DNA of 42,736 nucleotides from Phycisphaerales bacterium (GTDB lineage Bacteria > Planctomycetota > Phycisphaerae > UBA1845), in NCBI GenBank assembly GCA_020639095.1, contig JACKHH010000027.1:1-42736 (forward strand). Reading direction: 5' to 3'. Positions 16,513 through 24,903 of the stretch are shown here, one piece after another (position 1 is the stretch's first letter; each line of letters opens with the position of its first letter). The notes below the pieces were generated by a model. The model did not search any database. It saw nothing but the letters and a program-made list of their open reading frames with translations, and was not told where the DNA came from. The translations under genes were made by a program, and so were the position numbers.

Positions 16513-17754
16513 ATGCTGATTATTCGCAATATCGGGCAGGTGTGCGCCGGGCGGCGGGGGGCGGTTCGGCTTGATGAGCCGGATCTGCTGGTGCGCTATC
16601 ACGACGCAGCCATTGCGATCGAGGACGGCAAGATTGTCTGGGTCAAGGCGCACTACGACGAGCCGGTGCCGGGGGCGGCGCAGGTCATCGATGCCGGTGG
16701 TGGGTGCGTGATTCCGGGGCTGATCGATTGTCACACGCACACCGTTTTCGCCGGGACGCGCGAGCATGAGTTCGTGCAGCGCATCGAGGGCGCGAGTTAC
16801 GCTGAGATCGCGGAAGCGGGTGGTGGAATTCGCAATACGGTTTCAGCCGTCCGGCGGGCGAGCTTGGAAGAGCTGGTTGATCTTGCGTTGCCGCGTCTGT
16901 CGCGAATGCTGGCGTGGGGCGTGACCACGGTCGAGATCAAGAGCGGGTACGGCCTGTCGCCCGAGCACGAACTCAAAATGCTGCGGGCGATCAAAGCCGC
17001 GGGTTCACGCCAGCCGATCGAGTGCGTCGCGACGTATCTCGCCGCCCACACCGTTCCGCCCGAATTCGACGGCGACGCGGAAGGTTATCTCGATGCCGTC
17101 ACCGCATACGACGTGCTCGAACGCATCAAGAACGAGGAGCTTGCGGAGTTCGCCGACGTTTTCTGCGAGCGGACAGCGTTCGACGTGGCGCAGTCGCGAC
17201 GGTTCCTGGAGGCGTGCAAGCGGTTTCGCATGGCCCCGCGCGTGCACGCGGACCAGATCACGCAGATGGGCGCATCGAAGCTGGCTGCCGACGTTGGGGC
17301 TGCGTCGGCGGATCATCTGGAGACGATTGACGACGCGGGCCTCGTCGCGATGAAGTCTGCCGGTACGATCGCGGTGCTCTTGCCGGCGTGCTCGTTTTAT
17401 CTTGGCGTTTCCCAAGCACCGGCGCAGCGCATCATCAATGCCGGCGTACCGGCTGCGATTGCGACGGACTTCAATCCGGGTTCGAGCGTGGTGGAGTCAT
17501 TGCCGCTGGCGATGAGCATGGCCTGTACGCAGATGCGGCTGACACCGGCGCAGGTGCTCATCGCCGCGACAAGCAACGCAGCCGCGGTCTTGGGGCGCAG
17601 TGATCACATCGGCACCATCGAGCCGGGTATGCAGGCGGACCTTGCGATTCTCGACGTGCCCAGCGTCGAACAGATGTGCTATTTCGCCGGGCGAAACTGC
17701 ACGCGAATGGTGGTGAAGAACGGCGAAATCGCCTGGCGCGCGGTGAAGGGATAA
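16513..17754 (+). CDS. hutI: Imidazolonepropionase
   Basis: 413 residues from ATG 16513 (a GTG at 16507 would overlap the upstream gene). Amidohydrolase that opens imidazolone-propionate to N-formimino-L-glutamate, third step of histidine breakdown. Metal and substrate motifs: DCHTHTVFAGTREHEF, IKSGYGLS, VHADQITQMGASKLAA, SADHL and ATDFNPGSS, all intact. The next enzyme (HutG or HutF) is not in the window. Follows the nucleotidyltransferase gene without a gap, so its expression likely depends on the same transcript or on an unseen internal promoter. Confidence 0.97.
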   Translation: MLIIRNIGQVCAGRRGAVRLDEPDLLVRYHDAAIAIEDGKIVWVKAHYDEPVPGAAQVIDAGGGCVIPGLIDCHTHTVFAGTREHEFVQRIEGASYAEIAEAGGGIRNTVSAVRRASLEELVDLALPRLSRMLAWGVTTVEIKSGYGLSPEHELKMLRAIKAAGSRQPIECVATYLAAHTVPPEFDGDAEGYLDAVTAYDVLERIKNEELAEFADVFCERTAFDVAQSRRFLEACKRFRMAPRVHADQITQMGASKLAADVGAASADHLETIDDAGLVAMKSAGTIAVLLPACSFYLGVSQAPAQRIINAGVPAAIATDFNPGSSVVESLPLAMSMACTQMRLTPAQVLIAATSNAAAVLGRSDHIGTIEPGMQADLAILDVPSVEQMCYFAGRNCTRMVVKNGEIAWRAVKG

Positions 17755-17756
17755 TC

Positions 17757-17793
17757 GAAGTTTCAAGATCGCAGGTCAAAGATCGGTAACTTC
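17757..17793. repeat. Degenerate period-7 spacer tract with inverted ends
   Basis: GAAGTT (17757-17762) and AACTTC (17788-17793) are inverted ends. On the minus strand the inside reads GATCTTTGACCTGCGATCTT, sharing CTTTGACCTGCGA with the plus-strand tract at 34787-34814. Located straight after hutI. Confidence 0.5.
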
Positions 17794-17833
17794 AGATGGT
17801 GGGCGGTGTCCATCCAAAGTGTGAACTGCAATA

Positions 17834-18217
17834 GTGCTCAATTACTTTTCGCAACATCATGATGGTCGCGACGCGACGGAGCACCTGAAGGATTCGCGCT
17901 TCAAGACGGTCGTCGTGGGCTATCTTGTGCCGTTGCTGATTTGTCTTGCGGTTGTTGGGAATTGCCTCGCAGGTCGTGTGTACCTTCCGGCAGGGCGATT
18001 CAGTGGTGACATGTGGGACGGGCTGGTGCAGTCGTGGCCTATTGGGTTGCGATTTTATGGCGTTATTGTGTTGAAGCTTGGTTTTGCCGGCGCGTTCTTT
18101 TCGTGGTACGGGCTCGCCAATCACAATTCAACCGAGCGGTATTCGGTGTTGTGTCTGCTCGCGGCTGTGATCGTCAGCGTGGCTGGTCTTTTGATTTATT
18201 CTGTCAGTTGGTTCTGA
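17834..18217 (+). CDS. Small integral membrane protein, function unknown
   Basis: 127 residues from a GTG start, with a charged N-terminus (about 25 residues) and three predicted transmembrane helices at ~residues 27-46, 75-95 and 103-124. No catalytic or binding motif seen. The first helix (VVVGYLVPLLICLAVVGNCLAG) is followed by a short soluble loop. It lies 80 bases after hutI on the same strand, separated by the repeat tract above, so co-transcription with hut is possible but not shown. I do not recognise the family. Confidence 0.6.
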   Translation: MLNYFSQHHDGRDATEHLKDSRFKTVVVGYLVPLLICLAVVGNCLAGRVYLPAGRFSGDMWDGLVQSWPIGLRFYGVIVLKLGFAGAFFSWYGLANHNSTERYSVLCLLAAVIVSVAGLLIYSVSWF

Positions 18218-18244
18218 GTTGCGTGCCGGCAATCGCGGTGCCTT

Positions 18245-18261
18245 GGTGGGCAGTGCCCACC
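18245..18261. repeat. Palindromic REP-like element GGTGGGCA-G-TGCCCACC
   Basis: Perfect 8-base arms around a single G, followed by CTACG. Situated between the ends of two convergent genes (18217 and 18321). Words of the form GTAGGGTGGGCA..TGCCCACC are, to my recollection, dispersed in several bacterial genomes. It could also work as a two-way terminator, but no T-run is present. Confidence 0.6.
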
Positions 18262-18320
18262 CTACGCGCGGACGACGCGGAGTTTGGCCCATCCGTCATG
18301 GGCAGCGCGTCTTTTGGGTA

Positions 18321-19529
18321 TCAGATCAGCCTCCGCAGGGTCAACGCTACCTTGATCGACTCGCCGTCGCGATCGAGCGAGAGCGTGACCGTTTTGCCGG
18401 GTTGCATGAGGAGTTCGCGTCGTTTTGCGAGTTCCGCCGGCGAGAGTTCCTCGCCGTCGACCCTGACGAGAATGTCGCCGACGCGCACGCCGGCTTCCGA
18501 TGCGGGCGACTGCGGGCAAACGTGGTGGACGCGCAGCCGGCCTGCGTCGTTCGGCCTGAGCACCAACCCCGACATGTCGTATTCGAATGCGTCGTCGAAT
18601 GTATCGTTGGGTTTCAGCAGCAAACGCTTGCCCGGGTAGTCGATGGTCACGCGGAAGCGCCGCAGAATGCTGATGCCCAGCGTGCCGTCCTGGTCGTAGC
18701 TGACCTCGCTGGGGAATTCCGTCACGATATCATGAAGCACATACTTGCCGAGTCGCAGCTCAGCCGTTCGGCCAACGACGCCCATCACGTCACCACCCAT
18801 GCCGCTGCTCAACACGCCTTCAATGCCTACCGGTTTCTTGTCCGGCGAATCCAGCATGCCGTTCACGGAGAGTTCGCGAGCAGCCCCCGTGTCGAGCATC
18901 AGCGTAACCGCGGACAACGCGTCGCCGCGCACGTTGATCTGCGCCTTCACATACGTCTTGCCGCCGACAAATTCGAGGGGAAGCACCGCATCCGCCTGTT
19001 CCGCGCTGAACGTCGCGGGTTCAAGGAATGACACGACGTTCTCAGCGAAATCGAGCTGGGCGATGTATTTCTCAAGGACCGTCGTACCGATGGCCCCGTC
19101 CACGCCGATGTGCTGCCAACCGTCGGGTTCAGTCAACACGATCACGCGTTGGTCGGCGAACTTCAGGTCGCCGAGCTGAACGGTCGCACCCATCGCGAGG
19201 TTCGCCATCTTGAAACCGCCGCCCGCGCCGGTGACCTTCGCCTGCTGCACGACGTTCAGCTCAACGCCTTCGACAGCGGCTGGGTTCATGATGAAAACGC
19301 CTTCGGGCATCCCGGTGTCGAGCACGCAGCGAATCACCCGCGAATCATTGATGCGAATGGGCAGCACGGGCGTATCGAAGGCGAGTTCGAACGGCATCGT
19401 GCAAACTGGTTTGGCGCCGCCGCTCACGTCAGCCTCCTCCGCAATCGCGGGCAAGGGAAGAAGCGTGCAAATCAACATGGCTGCTCCGCACGCGTGCAAA
19501 TTCAACGTCAGCCGGTTCCTATTTGTCAT
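18321..19529 (-). CDS. Secreted double retropepsin-like aspartyl protease with PDZ domain
   Basis: 402 residues. Signal peptide at residues ~1-30 (ICTLLPLPAIAEEA end). Two aspartyl-protease-like halves, each with a DTG: CVLDTGMPEGVF (~residue 68) and LMLDTGAARELS (~residue 212). The second has the normal DTGA; the first has DTGM, unusual at the fourth position. A PDZ domain closes the protein (~residues 305-400: HHVCPQSPASEAGVRVGDILVRVDGEELS). Together the two halves could form a pseudo-dimer active site. Probably periplasmic. It lies 25 bases downstream of the ArsR-type regulator gene on the same strand, so both likely share an operator-controlled promoter. Confidence 0.85.
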   Translation of the reverse strand: MTNRNRLTLNLHACGAAMLICTLLPLPAIAEEADVSGGAKPVCTMPFELAFDTPVLPIRINDSRVIRCVLDTGMPEGVFIMNPAAVEGVELNVVQQAKVTGAGGGFKMANLAMGATVQLGDLKFADQRVIVLTEPDGWQHIGVDGAIGTTVLEKYIAQLDFAENVVSFLEPATFSAEQADAVLPLEFVGGKTYVKAQINVRGDALSAVTLMLDTGAARELSVNGMLDSPDKKPVGIEGVLSSGMGGDVMGVVGRTAELRLGKYVLHDIVTEFPSEVSYDQDGTLGISILRRFRVTIDYPGKRLLLKPNDTFDDAFEYDMSGLVLRPNDAGRLRVHHVCPQSPASEAGVRVGDILVRVDGEELSPAELAKRRELLMQPGKTVTLSLDRDGESIKVALTLRRLI

Positions 19530-19554
19530 GGTTTCGTATCCTCAAACTTGGGTA

Positions 19555-20130
19555 TTACGGTTGCTTCAGCGGCGTGAGTACGGTTGTGAGCATGCACAAC
19601 TGACCTTCGCCGGGTTTGCTGCCGGTGCTGAAGATCGCGCGTAGCGCGTTCAGATGTTTGTTCACCTCCGCAAGCTGCGCGTTGGACAGCCACGCGGTGT
19701 AGCGGTCCGCGCACAGGTTGCGACGCTTGCCGCTTTCCACGATTTCGTTTGCGACCTCGGATGCCTGCGCGAAATTGCGCGTGGCGTGGCGCAGCAGTGA
19801 TGCGACGACGTCGTTCGTCGCGTCGCGAAGATCCTTGTCCAATGGCGCGCTCGGTCCTTCGAATTGAATCGCGGTGACGTCGTAGATGGCTTCGGTGCGC
19901 GCGTGCGAGCGATGCGCTCCGACCTGGTGCAGAAAGCCCGCGTCCACCAGTTTGCGAACGTGGTAGTGCAGCGAGTTCGCCTTCCTGCCGAGGCGGGGGC
20001 CGAGTTCCGCGACGGTTGCCGGCCCGCCGTCGCGCAGCGATTGGATGATTTCGTGCGCGACCGCCGACGTCAGCACGCGAAGTTGCTGAAGGTCGCCGAT
20101 CGGTTGGGTCTTCCTGCGTGCCTTTGCCAT
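19555..20130 (-). CDS. ArsR-type winged helix-turn-helix regulator
   Basis: 191 residues. N-terminal winged helix (~residues 14-75): LTSAVAHEIIQSLRDGGPATVAELGPRLGRKANSLHYHVRKLVDAGFL, with recognition helix NSLHYHVRKL and a basic wing. No metal-binding CxC or ELCVCDL motif is seen, so the signal is unknown. The C-terminal ~100 residues are helical and may be the dimer or effector domain. First gene of an apparent operon with the aspartyl protease. An inverted-repeat operator overlaps its own promoter (see 20139-20180), so it is probably autoregulated and may also control the divergent DUF4139 gene. Confidence 0.8.
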   Translation of the reverse strand: MAKARRKTQPIGDLQQLRVLTSAVAHEIIQSLRDGGPATVAELGPRLGRKANSLHYHVRKLVDAGFLHQVGAHRSHARTEAIYDVTAIQFEGPSAPLDKDLRDATNDVVASLLRHATRNFAQASEVANEIVESGKRRNLCADRYTAWLSNAQLAEVNKHLNALRAIFSTGSKPGEGQLCMLTTVLTPLKQP

Positions 20131-20138
20131 ACCCGAAG

Positions 20139-20167
20139 AGCGTAGCCGATATGGTGAAAAAAATCAA
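20139..20167 (-). promoter_or_regulatory. Minus-strand promoter for the regulator, possibly leaderless
   Basis: Reading the minus strand: TTGATT (20167-20162), 17-base spacer, TACGCT (20144-20139). The predicted start point is near 20132, only a couple of bases before the regulator ATG at 20130. The -35 element sits inside the inverted repeat 20151-20180, so a bound repressor would block RNA polymerase. Confidence 0.45.
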
Positions 20168-20180
20168 TTTATTTCACCAT
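20151..20180. promoter_or_regulatory. Inverted-repeat operator candidate
   Basis: Perfect 9-base arms ATGGTGAAA (20151-20159) and TTTCACCAT (20172-20180) around a 12-base AT-rich centre, in an otherwise GC-rich region. The half-sites are 21 bases apart centre to centre, two helical turns, fitting a dimeric winged-helix regulator. It lies between the ArsR-type gene (minus) and the DUF4139 gene (plus). Confidence 0.65.
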
Positions 20181-20411
20181 GGCGGCACGGCGTGGGGCGG
20201 GCGGATATCCGCATTCCCCGGGCTTCAGGCCAGGAATCGCGGCGAAAACCCACGCAGCCCTGTCCGTATGAACTTGTCAGAGCCCACCGGTCGGAAATTC
20301 CCTGACGGGTTTGCAACCAATTGCGACTGGCTGCGTCATAATGGTTGGCTGCACTTTGCAGCGTCGCGGACGGAGTTTGAGGATGTCGTCTTTCAAGCAT
20401 GGAGCAGACCG

Positions 20412-21923
20412 ATGGTACGCAGACTTGTTGTGATGGCGCTTGTGGCACAGGCTGTTCCCGCAATCGCCGCCGAGAACGCACCCGCACTCACCATTTACAA
20501 CCAGGATTTCGCCGTCGTGCGCGAGATTGTTCCGCTGAACCTGACCAGCGGAATCAACGAGGTCAGCTTCGCCGATACGACCGCGCACCTCGAACCCGAC
20601 TCGGTGATCCTGCGCGACCCGACGCGCCAACACGAGCTGCGCATCTACGAACAGAACTTTCGCGGCGATCCGATCTCGGAGGGTTTGCTGCTATCCATCT
20701 ATGAGGGCAAGACGATTGACTTTCTCACCGTACGCGACCAGCAGCAGGTGATCGTGCCCGGGCGTATCGTGCGCAGCGGCTACATGCCGCACTACGCCGC
20801 GATGAACCAGTACAACCGTGAGTATTATCAGCGGCAAATGCAGATGTCGCAGGGCGGGCAGTCGCAGCCGATCATCGAGATCGACGGCAAGCTGCGTTTC
20901 GGACTGCCCGGTACGCCGCTCTTCCCCGAACTCACCGACGAAACCATCCTGAAGCCGACGCTGCATTGGAAGCTCGCGACCGATCAACCGGGCAGCTTCG
21001 ACGCGGAACTCGCGTACGTCACCGGCGGAATGCGCTGGGACGCGGACTACAACATCGTCGCGCCGGAGAAGGGCGATCGCGTGGACCTCGTCGGGTGGGT
21101 GACGATGGACAACCAGAGCGGCAGAACATTCGACAACGCGCACATCAAACTCATCGCCGGCGATGTGAACAAGATTCAAAGTCAAACAGTCGGCGGTGAA
21201 ATGCTCTTGTATTCACGCGCGTCGAACGTCAGTCAACTCGGCCAAGCCGTGACCGAGAAATCATTCGACGAATATCACATGTACACCCTCGCGCAAGCCG
21301 CGACGCTGCGTGATCGCGAAACCAAGCAGGTCGAGTTCGTGCGGGCTGCGGGCGTACGCGCGGATCGCTTATACGTGTACGACGGTGCGGCCATCAATCC
21401 GCAGCAATACAGCGGCTGGTCCGCGGAGAACCGTCGTTCGCAGCCCGATTACGGCACGCAGAGCAACCCCAAGGTGTGGGTGATGCTCGAGTTTGAAAAC
21501 TCCAAGGCGAACGGTCTGGGCATGCCGCTACCCAAGGGACGCCTGCGCTTCTACCGGCAGGACGATGACGGCCGGCTCGAATTCACGGGCGAAGACCTGA
21601 TCGACCACACGCCGCGCGACGAGACCATTCGCGTCTACACCGGCAACGCGTTCGACATCACCGGCGAGCGCACGCGCACGAACTTCGAGGTCGATTCCAA
21701 GCGTGACCAACTCGATGAATCGTTCCGCATCAAACTCCGCAACCACAAAGACGAACCGGTCGAAGTTCGCGTTGTCGAGCACCTCTACCGCTGGAGCAAT
21801 TGGGAGATCAAGAAGGCGTCCGACGACTACGTGAAGAACGACAGCCGAACGATCGAGTTCCGCGTAAGTCTCAAGCCGGATGAGGAGAAGGCGATTACCT
21901 ACACCGCGCACTACTGGTGGTAA
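20412..21923 (+). CDS. Secreted DUF4139-type protein
   Basis: 503 residues from ATG 20412, which gives a clean signal peptide (MVRRLVVMALVAQAVPAIAA). A frame upstream to 20118 is open but would put ~98 unlike residues before the signal peptide and cross the operator. The mature protein has ALTIYNQDFAVVREIVPLNL near its start, and IRVYTGNAFDITGERTRTNF with VRVVEHLYRWSNWEI in the C-terminal part. These match the DUF4139 family of unknown function, exported beta-rich proteins. It ends at ITYTAHYWW. Divergent from the regulator, so possibly controlled by it. Confidence 0.85.
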   Translation: MVRRLVVMALVAQAVPAIAAENAPALTIYNQDFAVVREIVPLNLTSGINEVSFADTTAHLEPDSVILRDPTRQHELRIYEQNFRGDPISEGLLLSIYEGKTIDFLTVRDQQQVIVPGRIVRSGYMPHYAAMNQYNREYYQRQMQMSQGGQSQPIIEIDGKLRFGLPGTPLFPELTDETILKPTLHWKLATDQPGSFDAELAYVTGGMRWDADYNIVAPEKGDRVDLVGWVTMDNQSGRTFDNAHIKLIAGDVNKIQSQTVGGEMLLYSRASNVSQLGQAVTEKSFDEYHMYTLAQAATLRDRETKQVEFVRAAGVRADRLYVYDGAAINPQQYSGWSAENRRSQPDYGTQSNPKVWVMLEFENSKANGLGMPLPKGRLRFYRQDDDGRLEFTGEDLIDHTPRDETIRVYTGNAFDITGERTRTNFEVDSKRDQLDESFRIKLRNHKDEPVEVRVVEHLYRWSNWEIKKASDDYVKNDSRTIEFRVSLKPDEEKAITYTAHYWW

Positions 21924-21936
21924 CAGCGGCGCGCAT

Positions 21937-22443
21937 TCATTGGTGATTTATATCCGATATCCTGGCGCCGCATTCGGGGCAAGTATCCTTGCAGTTGCGA
22001 ATATCGTACCCGCACCTGCAATGGGTCAGCACGCGTTGTCTTCTTGCTACGGTATTCAACATCTGCCCCAGCACGAGCAGTGCGAACGCGTAGTATGTGG
22101 CAAATCGAAGTAGACCCCACCAGCCCGAGAACAACTGGTCCTCGAACAGAAAGATCAAGATCGAGGGCACGACGATGAGTAACAGTATGATCGCCATCCC
22201 CGTCGCACTGAAAAACGGGAACGACACGTTAACTGCCGCTGCAAGACTGTCACCAAGTGTATGACCGGGAAGACCGCGATATGACACAGGTAGGGTCCGC
22301 CAAAGAGCGCGTTCGACCTGAAACCGCTTGAGACACGTCAAACAGCGAACCTGGTATTTCTGTGTGCGCACGATAGCAGTGTCTCCGCATTCGGGGCACT
22401 TGACGACTGGTATGCCAGTTCCCGGAGGCATGCGCCCGATCAT
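21937..22443 (-). CDS. Membrane protein with two zinc ribbons
   Basis: 168 residues from ATG 22443; the longer open frame to 22608 runs into the end of the upstream gene and is basic, unlikely sequence. N-terminal zinc ribbon VVKCPECGDTAI...RCLTCLKRF, two predicted transmembrane helices (~residues 72-98 and 108-130), then a C-terminal ribbon CRCGYDIRNC...CPECGARI. The C-terminal ribbon pattern (YDxR) resembles a short ribbon that I recall as common in Planctomycetota membrane proteins. Function unknown. Probably co-transcribed with the beta-helix gene 33 bases upstream. Confidence 0.7.
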   Translation of the reverse strand: MIGRMPPGTGIPVVKCPECGDTAIVRTQKYQVRCLTCLKRFQVERALWRTLPVSYRGLPGHTLGDSLAAAVNVSFPFFSATGMAIILLLIVVPSILIFLFEDQLFSGWWGLLRFATYYAFALLVLGQMLNTVARRQRVLTHCRCGYDIRNCKDTCPECGARISDINHQ

Positions 22444-22475
22444 ACAGGCAAGTCTACGAAAAGGTTGATGCGTGT

Positions 22476-24572
22476 CTATGGGATGCTCAACGCACGCTGC
22501 CATGCGGCGAAGTCGGCGGCATCGACATCGTGGTCGAGTTCGAAATCGAACACATTGCAGCCCGGCGGATAGGGACCCCCGCCCGGTCCGGTCATGCACG
22601 CGTTCCATTGCAGGTAGTCGGCGAGCGCTACCGATCCGTCGCAGTCCGCGTCGCCGATGCCCGCTTCGTGCGCGCCCATGTCGAGCTGCCCGCAGAGCAC
22701 GCGGGCATGACCGGCTGCATCGATCGGTGTCGGTTCCGAAGCATTGCCGTCGTAGTCGGCGTCGGTTGTATCGGCGGGTAGTAGTCCGCTGCTACCGGCA
22801 TTGATGCACGGCGACTGGGAGGCGAGTCGCAGATCGTCGTCGAGCGTACCGGCGATGTCATCGGCTCCGTTGGCATCGACGAACACCGGATCGGCACTGA
22901 TGTTACCCGCGCCGCCCCAGCTGCCCGGGATGCAAGTATGTTGAACCTGGGGCGATCCGCCAGTGTCATACAACTGATTGGTACTCCCCAGTCCGCCGTT
23001 GTTCCACAACACGCAGTTGTCCAGGATTGGATCCGCGGAAAGGTTGAAAATGCCATCACCGTCAAAATCAGCGGTGTTTTGCGAGAAGGTGCAGCCACTG
23101 AAGCGCGACAAACTGTCGAAGTCATTGTAAACTGCACCGCCATCGTCCTCGGCATGGTTGCCGCAGAACTCGCAACTCACCGCATTCATGATTGCGTACC
23201 GTGAAACATACAGTCCGCCAGCCCGTCGAATCGAGGAGTTTCCGAGCAAGCGGCAGCCGACCATGCGCAGATTGACATCGGTGGTCGCGTAGATGCCGCC
23301 GCCATCATCCTGCGTCGTTGAGTTGTTCAGCAGCGTCGAGCGGTTGACCACCACGGTTGAGTTAAATGCGACGTACATCGCACCGCCGCGCTCCGCGATG
23401 TTTCCTTGCAGCAAACACCGGTCGAGCGTTGTCAGGTCCGAGCCTTGCACCAGCAATGCACCGCCCGCGGACAGGACTGAAAGGTTGCCGTCGAACAGGC
23501 ATTCCTCGAACGACGATGAGGAGTTAATGACGCTGATTGCGCCGGCGCTCGCGCCGGTGTTCGCCGTGAACGCACAACGTATGAACCGCGGTGACGAAGA
23601 GAGGTAGTATGCGGCTCCGGCGTTGTTGCCGGCATTGTCGGTAAACTCACAATCGCGCAGCTCGATGTCTCCGGCGCTGCTGAGGTAGAGCGCGGACTGC
23701 TGGTTGCGCGTGAAGGTGGCGCACGCGACATAGCCGCGCGTATTGCTGTAAGCTCCGACACCACCGCCCGCCTGCGCGCCGTTGCTCTCGAAATCAACGT
23801 CGTCGATGGCCAGTTCGCTGTTGTTTGCGAAGATCGCGCCCCCGACCCCGGCAACGGCTTGGTTGCGAACGAATCGACAGGCCCGAACGGTGAGCATGCT
23901 GTTGTACCCGAAGATCGCGCCGCCACCGGTAACGCCCTGATTCCCGAGGAATTCACAGTCAATGAATGTGGTATCGCTTGCGTCGGTATTGACCGCTCCG
24001 CCCGTCGTTGCGGCATTTCCACGAAACACGCATTGACGGACCGTGGGGCCACCCAACCAGTTGTACATGCCCCCGCCGCGATCGTAGTGGTTCAACGGGC
24101 CGTTGGCATTGCCGCCGGTGATTGTGAACCCATCGATGAGCGTTGCGGGGCCTGCCTGCGACGTTCGCACAACGATAAAGCTGTTATCGTCGTAGTTGGT
24201 GAAATCGGGTCCGTCGTTGCCCTCCAGGTCACCGCTCAGGACCGTTACATTCAACGATGGATCGCGCGCATCCGGGATCGGCCCGCCGCAACCCGCGTAC
24301 CCACCGAGCAAGCGCACGCCCGTCGGGATCTGGAACGACATGAGGATGTCGCCGGTGCCCTGATCCGGCAAATAAGTGCCGTCCGCGACGCGAATCTCGT
24401 CGCCGAATTGGGAAACAGCAAGCGCGTCCTGCAGATCGACGAACGCGTCGCACCACGTGCTGCCGTCGCCGGATGGCGGGGCGTTGCGATCAACGTACCG
24501 AACGTCCGCTCGGGCGACGCCCGCGAGACTGAGAACGATGGCGATGACGCGAATGCGCTCTTGGCCGCTCAT
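22476..24572 (-). CDS. Secreted right-handed beta-helix protein with dockerin-like C-terminus
   Basis: 698 residues from ATG 24572, chosen because GGAGGGG precedes it. Signal peptide at residues ~5-25. The body (~60-520) consists of repeating ~23-residue turns with patterns like GGGxY, CxFxGNxA, typical of parallel beta-helix (polymorphic outer membrane/pectate-lyase-like) proteins. Near residues 555-640 is a choice-of-anchor-Q-like part (DPVFVDANGADD..SPCINAGSS). The last ~60 residues hold two acidic loops, DADCDGSVALADYLQWNAC and DFELDHDVDAADFAAW, a dockerin type I-like calcium-binding pair. Exported, perhaps surface-attached. Target unknown; such Cys-rich helices often bind polysaccharide. 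Confidence 0.88.
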   Translation of the reverse strand: MSGQERIRVIAIVLSLAGVARADVRYVDRNAPPSGDGSTWCDAFVDLQDALAVSQFGDEIRVADGTYLPDQGTGDILMSFQIPTGVRLLGGYAGCGGPIPDARDPSLNVTVLSGDLEGNDGPDFTNYDDNSFIVVRTSQAGPATLIDGFTITGGNANGPLNHYDRGGGMYNWLGGPTVRQCVFRGNAATTGGAVNTDASDTTFIDCEFLGNQGVTGGGAIFGYNSMLTVRACRFVRNQAVAGVGGAIFANNSELAIDDVDFESNGAQAGGGVGAYSNTRGYVACATFTRNQQSALYLSSAGDIELRDCEFTDNAGNNAGAAYYLSSSPRFIRCAFTANTGASAGAISVINSSSSFEECLFDGNLSVLSAGGALLVQGSDLTTLDRCLLQGNIAERGGAMYVAFNSTVVVNRSTLLNNSTTQDDGGGIYATTDVNLRMVGCRLLGNSSIRRAGGLYVSRYAIMNAVSCEFCGNHAEDDGGAVYNDFDSLSRFSGCTFSQNTADFDGDGIFNLSADPILDNCVLWNNGGLGSTNQLYDTGGSPQVQHTCIPGSWGGAGNISADPVFVDANGADDIAGTLDDDLRLASQSPCINAGSSGLLPADTTDADYDGNASEPTPIDAAGHARVLCGQLDMGAHEAGIGDADCDGSVALADYLQWNACMTGPGGGPYPPGCNVFDFELDHDVDAADFAAWQRALSIP

Positions 24573-24903
24573 GCATGACCCCTCCGGTGACGTGCGCTGC
24601 AATCACCAATCAACCCGGCGAAGTTGCGCAGCGACGTTCAAATTAGCAATGCCAAGCGCTCGATTCAAGTGACTCCTGATAATCGGACGTCCAGCCGTCG
24701 AGTGCGGGTGAATGCGGCGGTGGGCGTGCCGAATTGCGGCAGCCTTGTCTGCATTTTGCAGGAGGATCGCCATCGGCCGGCAGATCACGGAGGTTTGCAA
24801 ACATCGTGGTGGCTCCTCCGATCCGGTCAGCCGTCATGTTGAAGCGTATCCCTCCTGGCGTACTGACTGCAAGCGGTTCCACCCATGGCCCGTTTCTTCG
24901 CTG
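24573..24903. other. 331-base spacer without a convincing gene
   Basis: Upstream of the beta-helix gene. On the minus strand TTGAAT and TAATTT occur 17 bases apart at about 24640-24668, a weak sigma-70 candidate for that gene. A 53-codon minus-strand ORF (24643-24804) has a good GGAGGAG ribosome-binding site, but its protein is Pro/Ser/Arg-rich with no recognisable fold. I treat it as unproven. Confidence 0.3.

Noticed and set aside
20118..20411. N-terminal extension of the DUF4139 gene
   Set aside because: It would add ~98 residues ahead of a clean signal peptide and run through the inverted-repeat operator.
22444..22608. Upstream extension of the zinc-ribbon membrane gene
   Set aside because: It overlaps the end of the beta-helix gene and gives a basic, unlike sequence before the first zinc ribbon.
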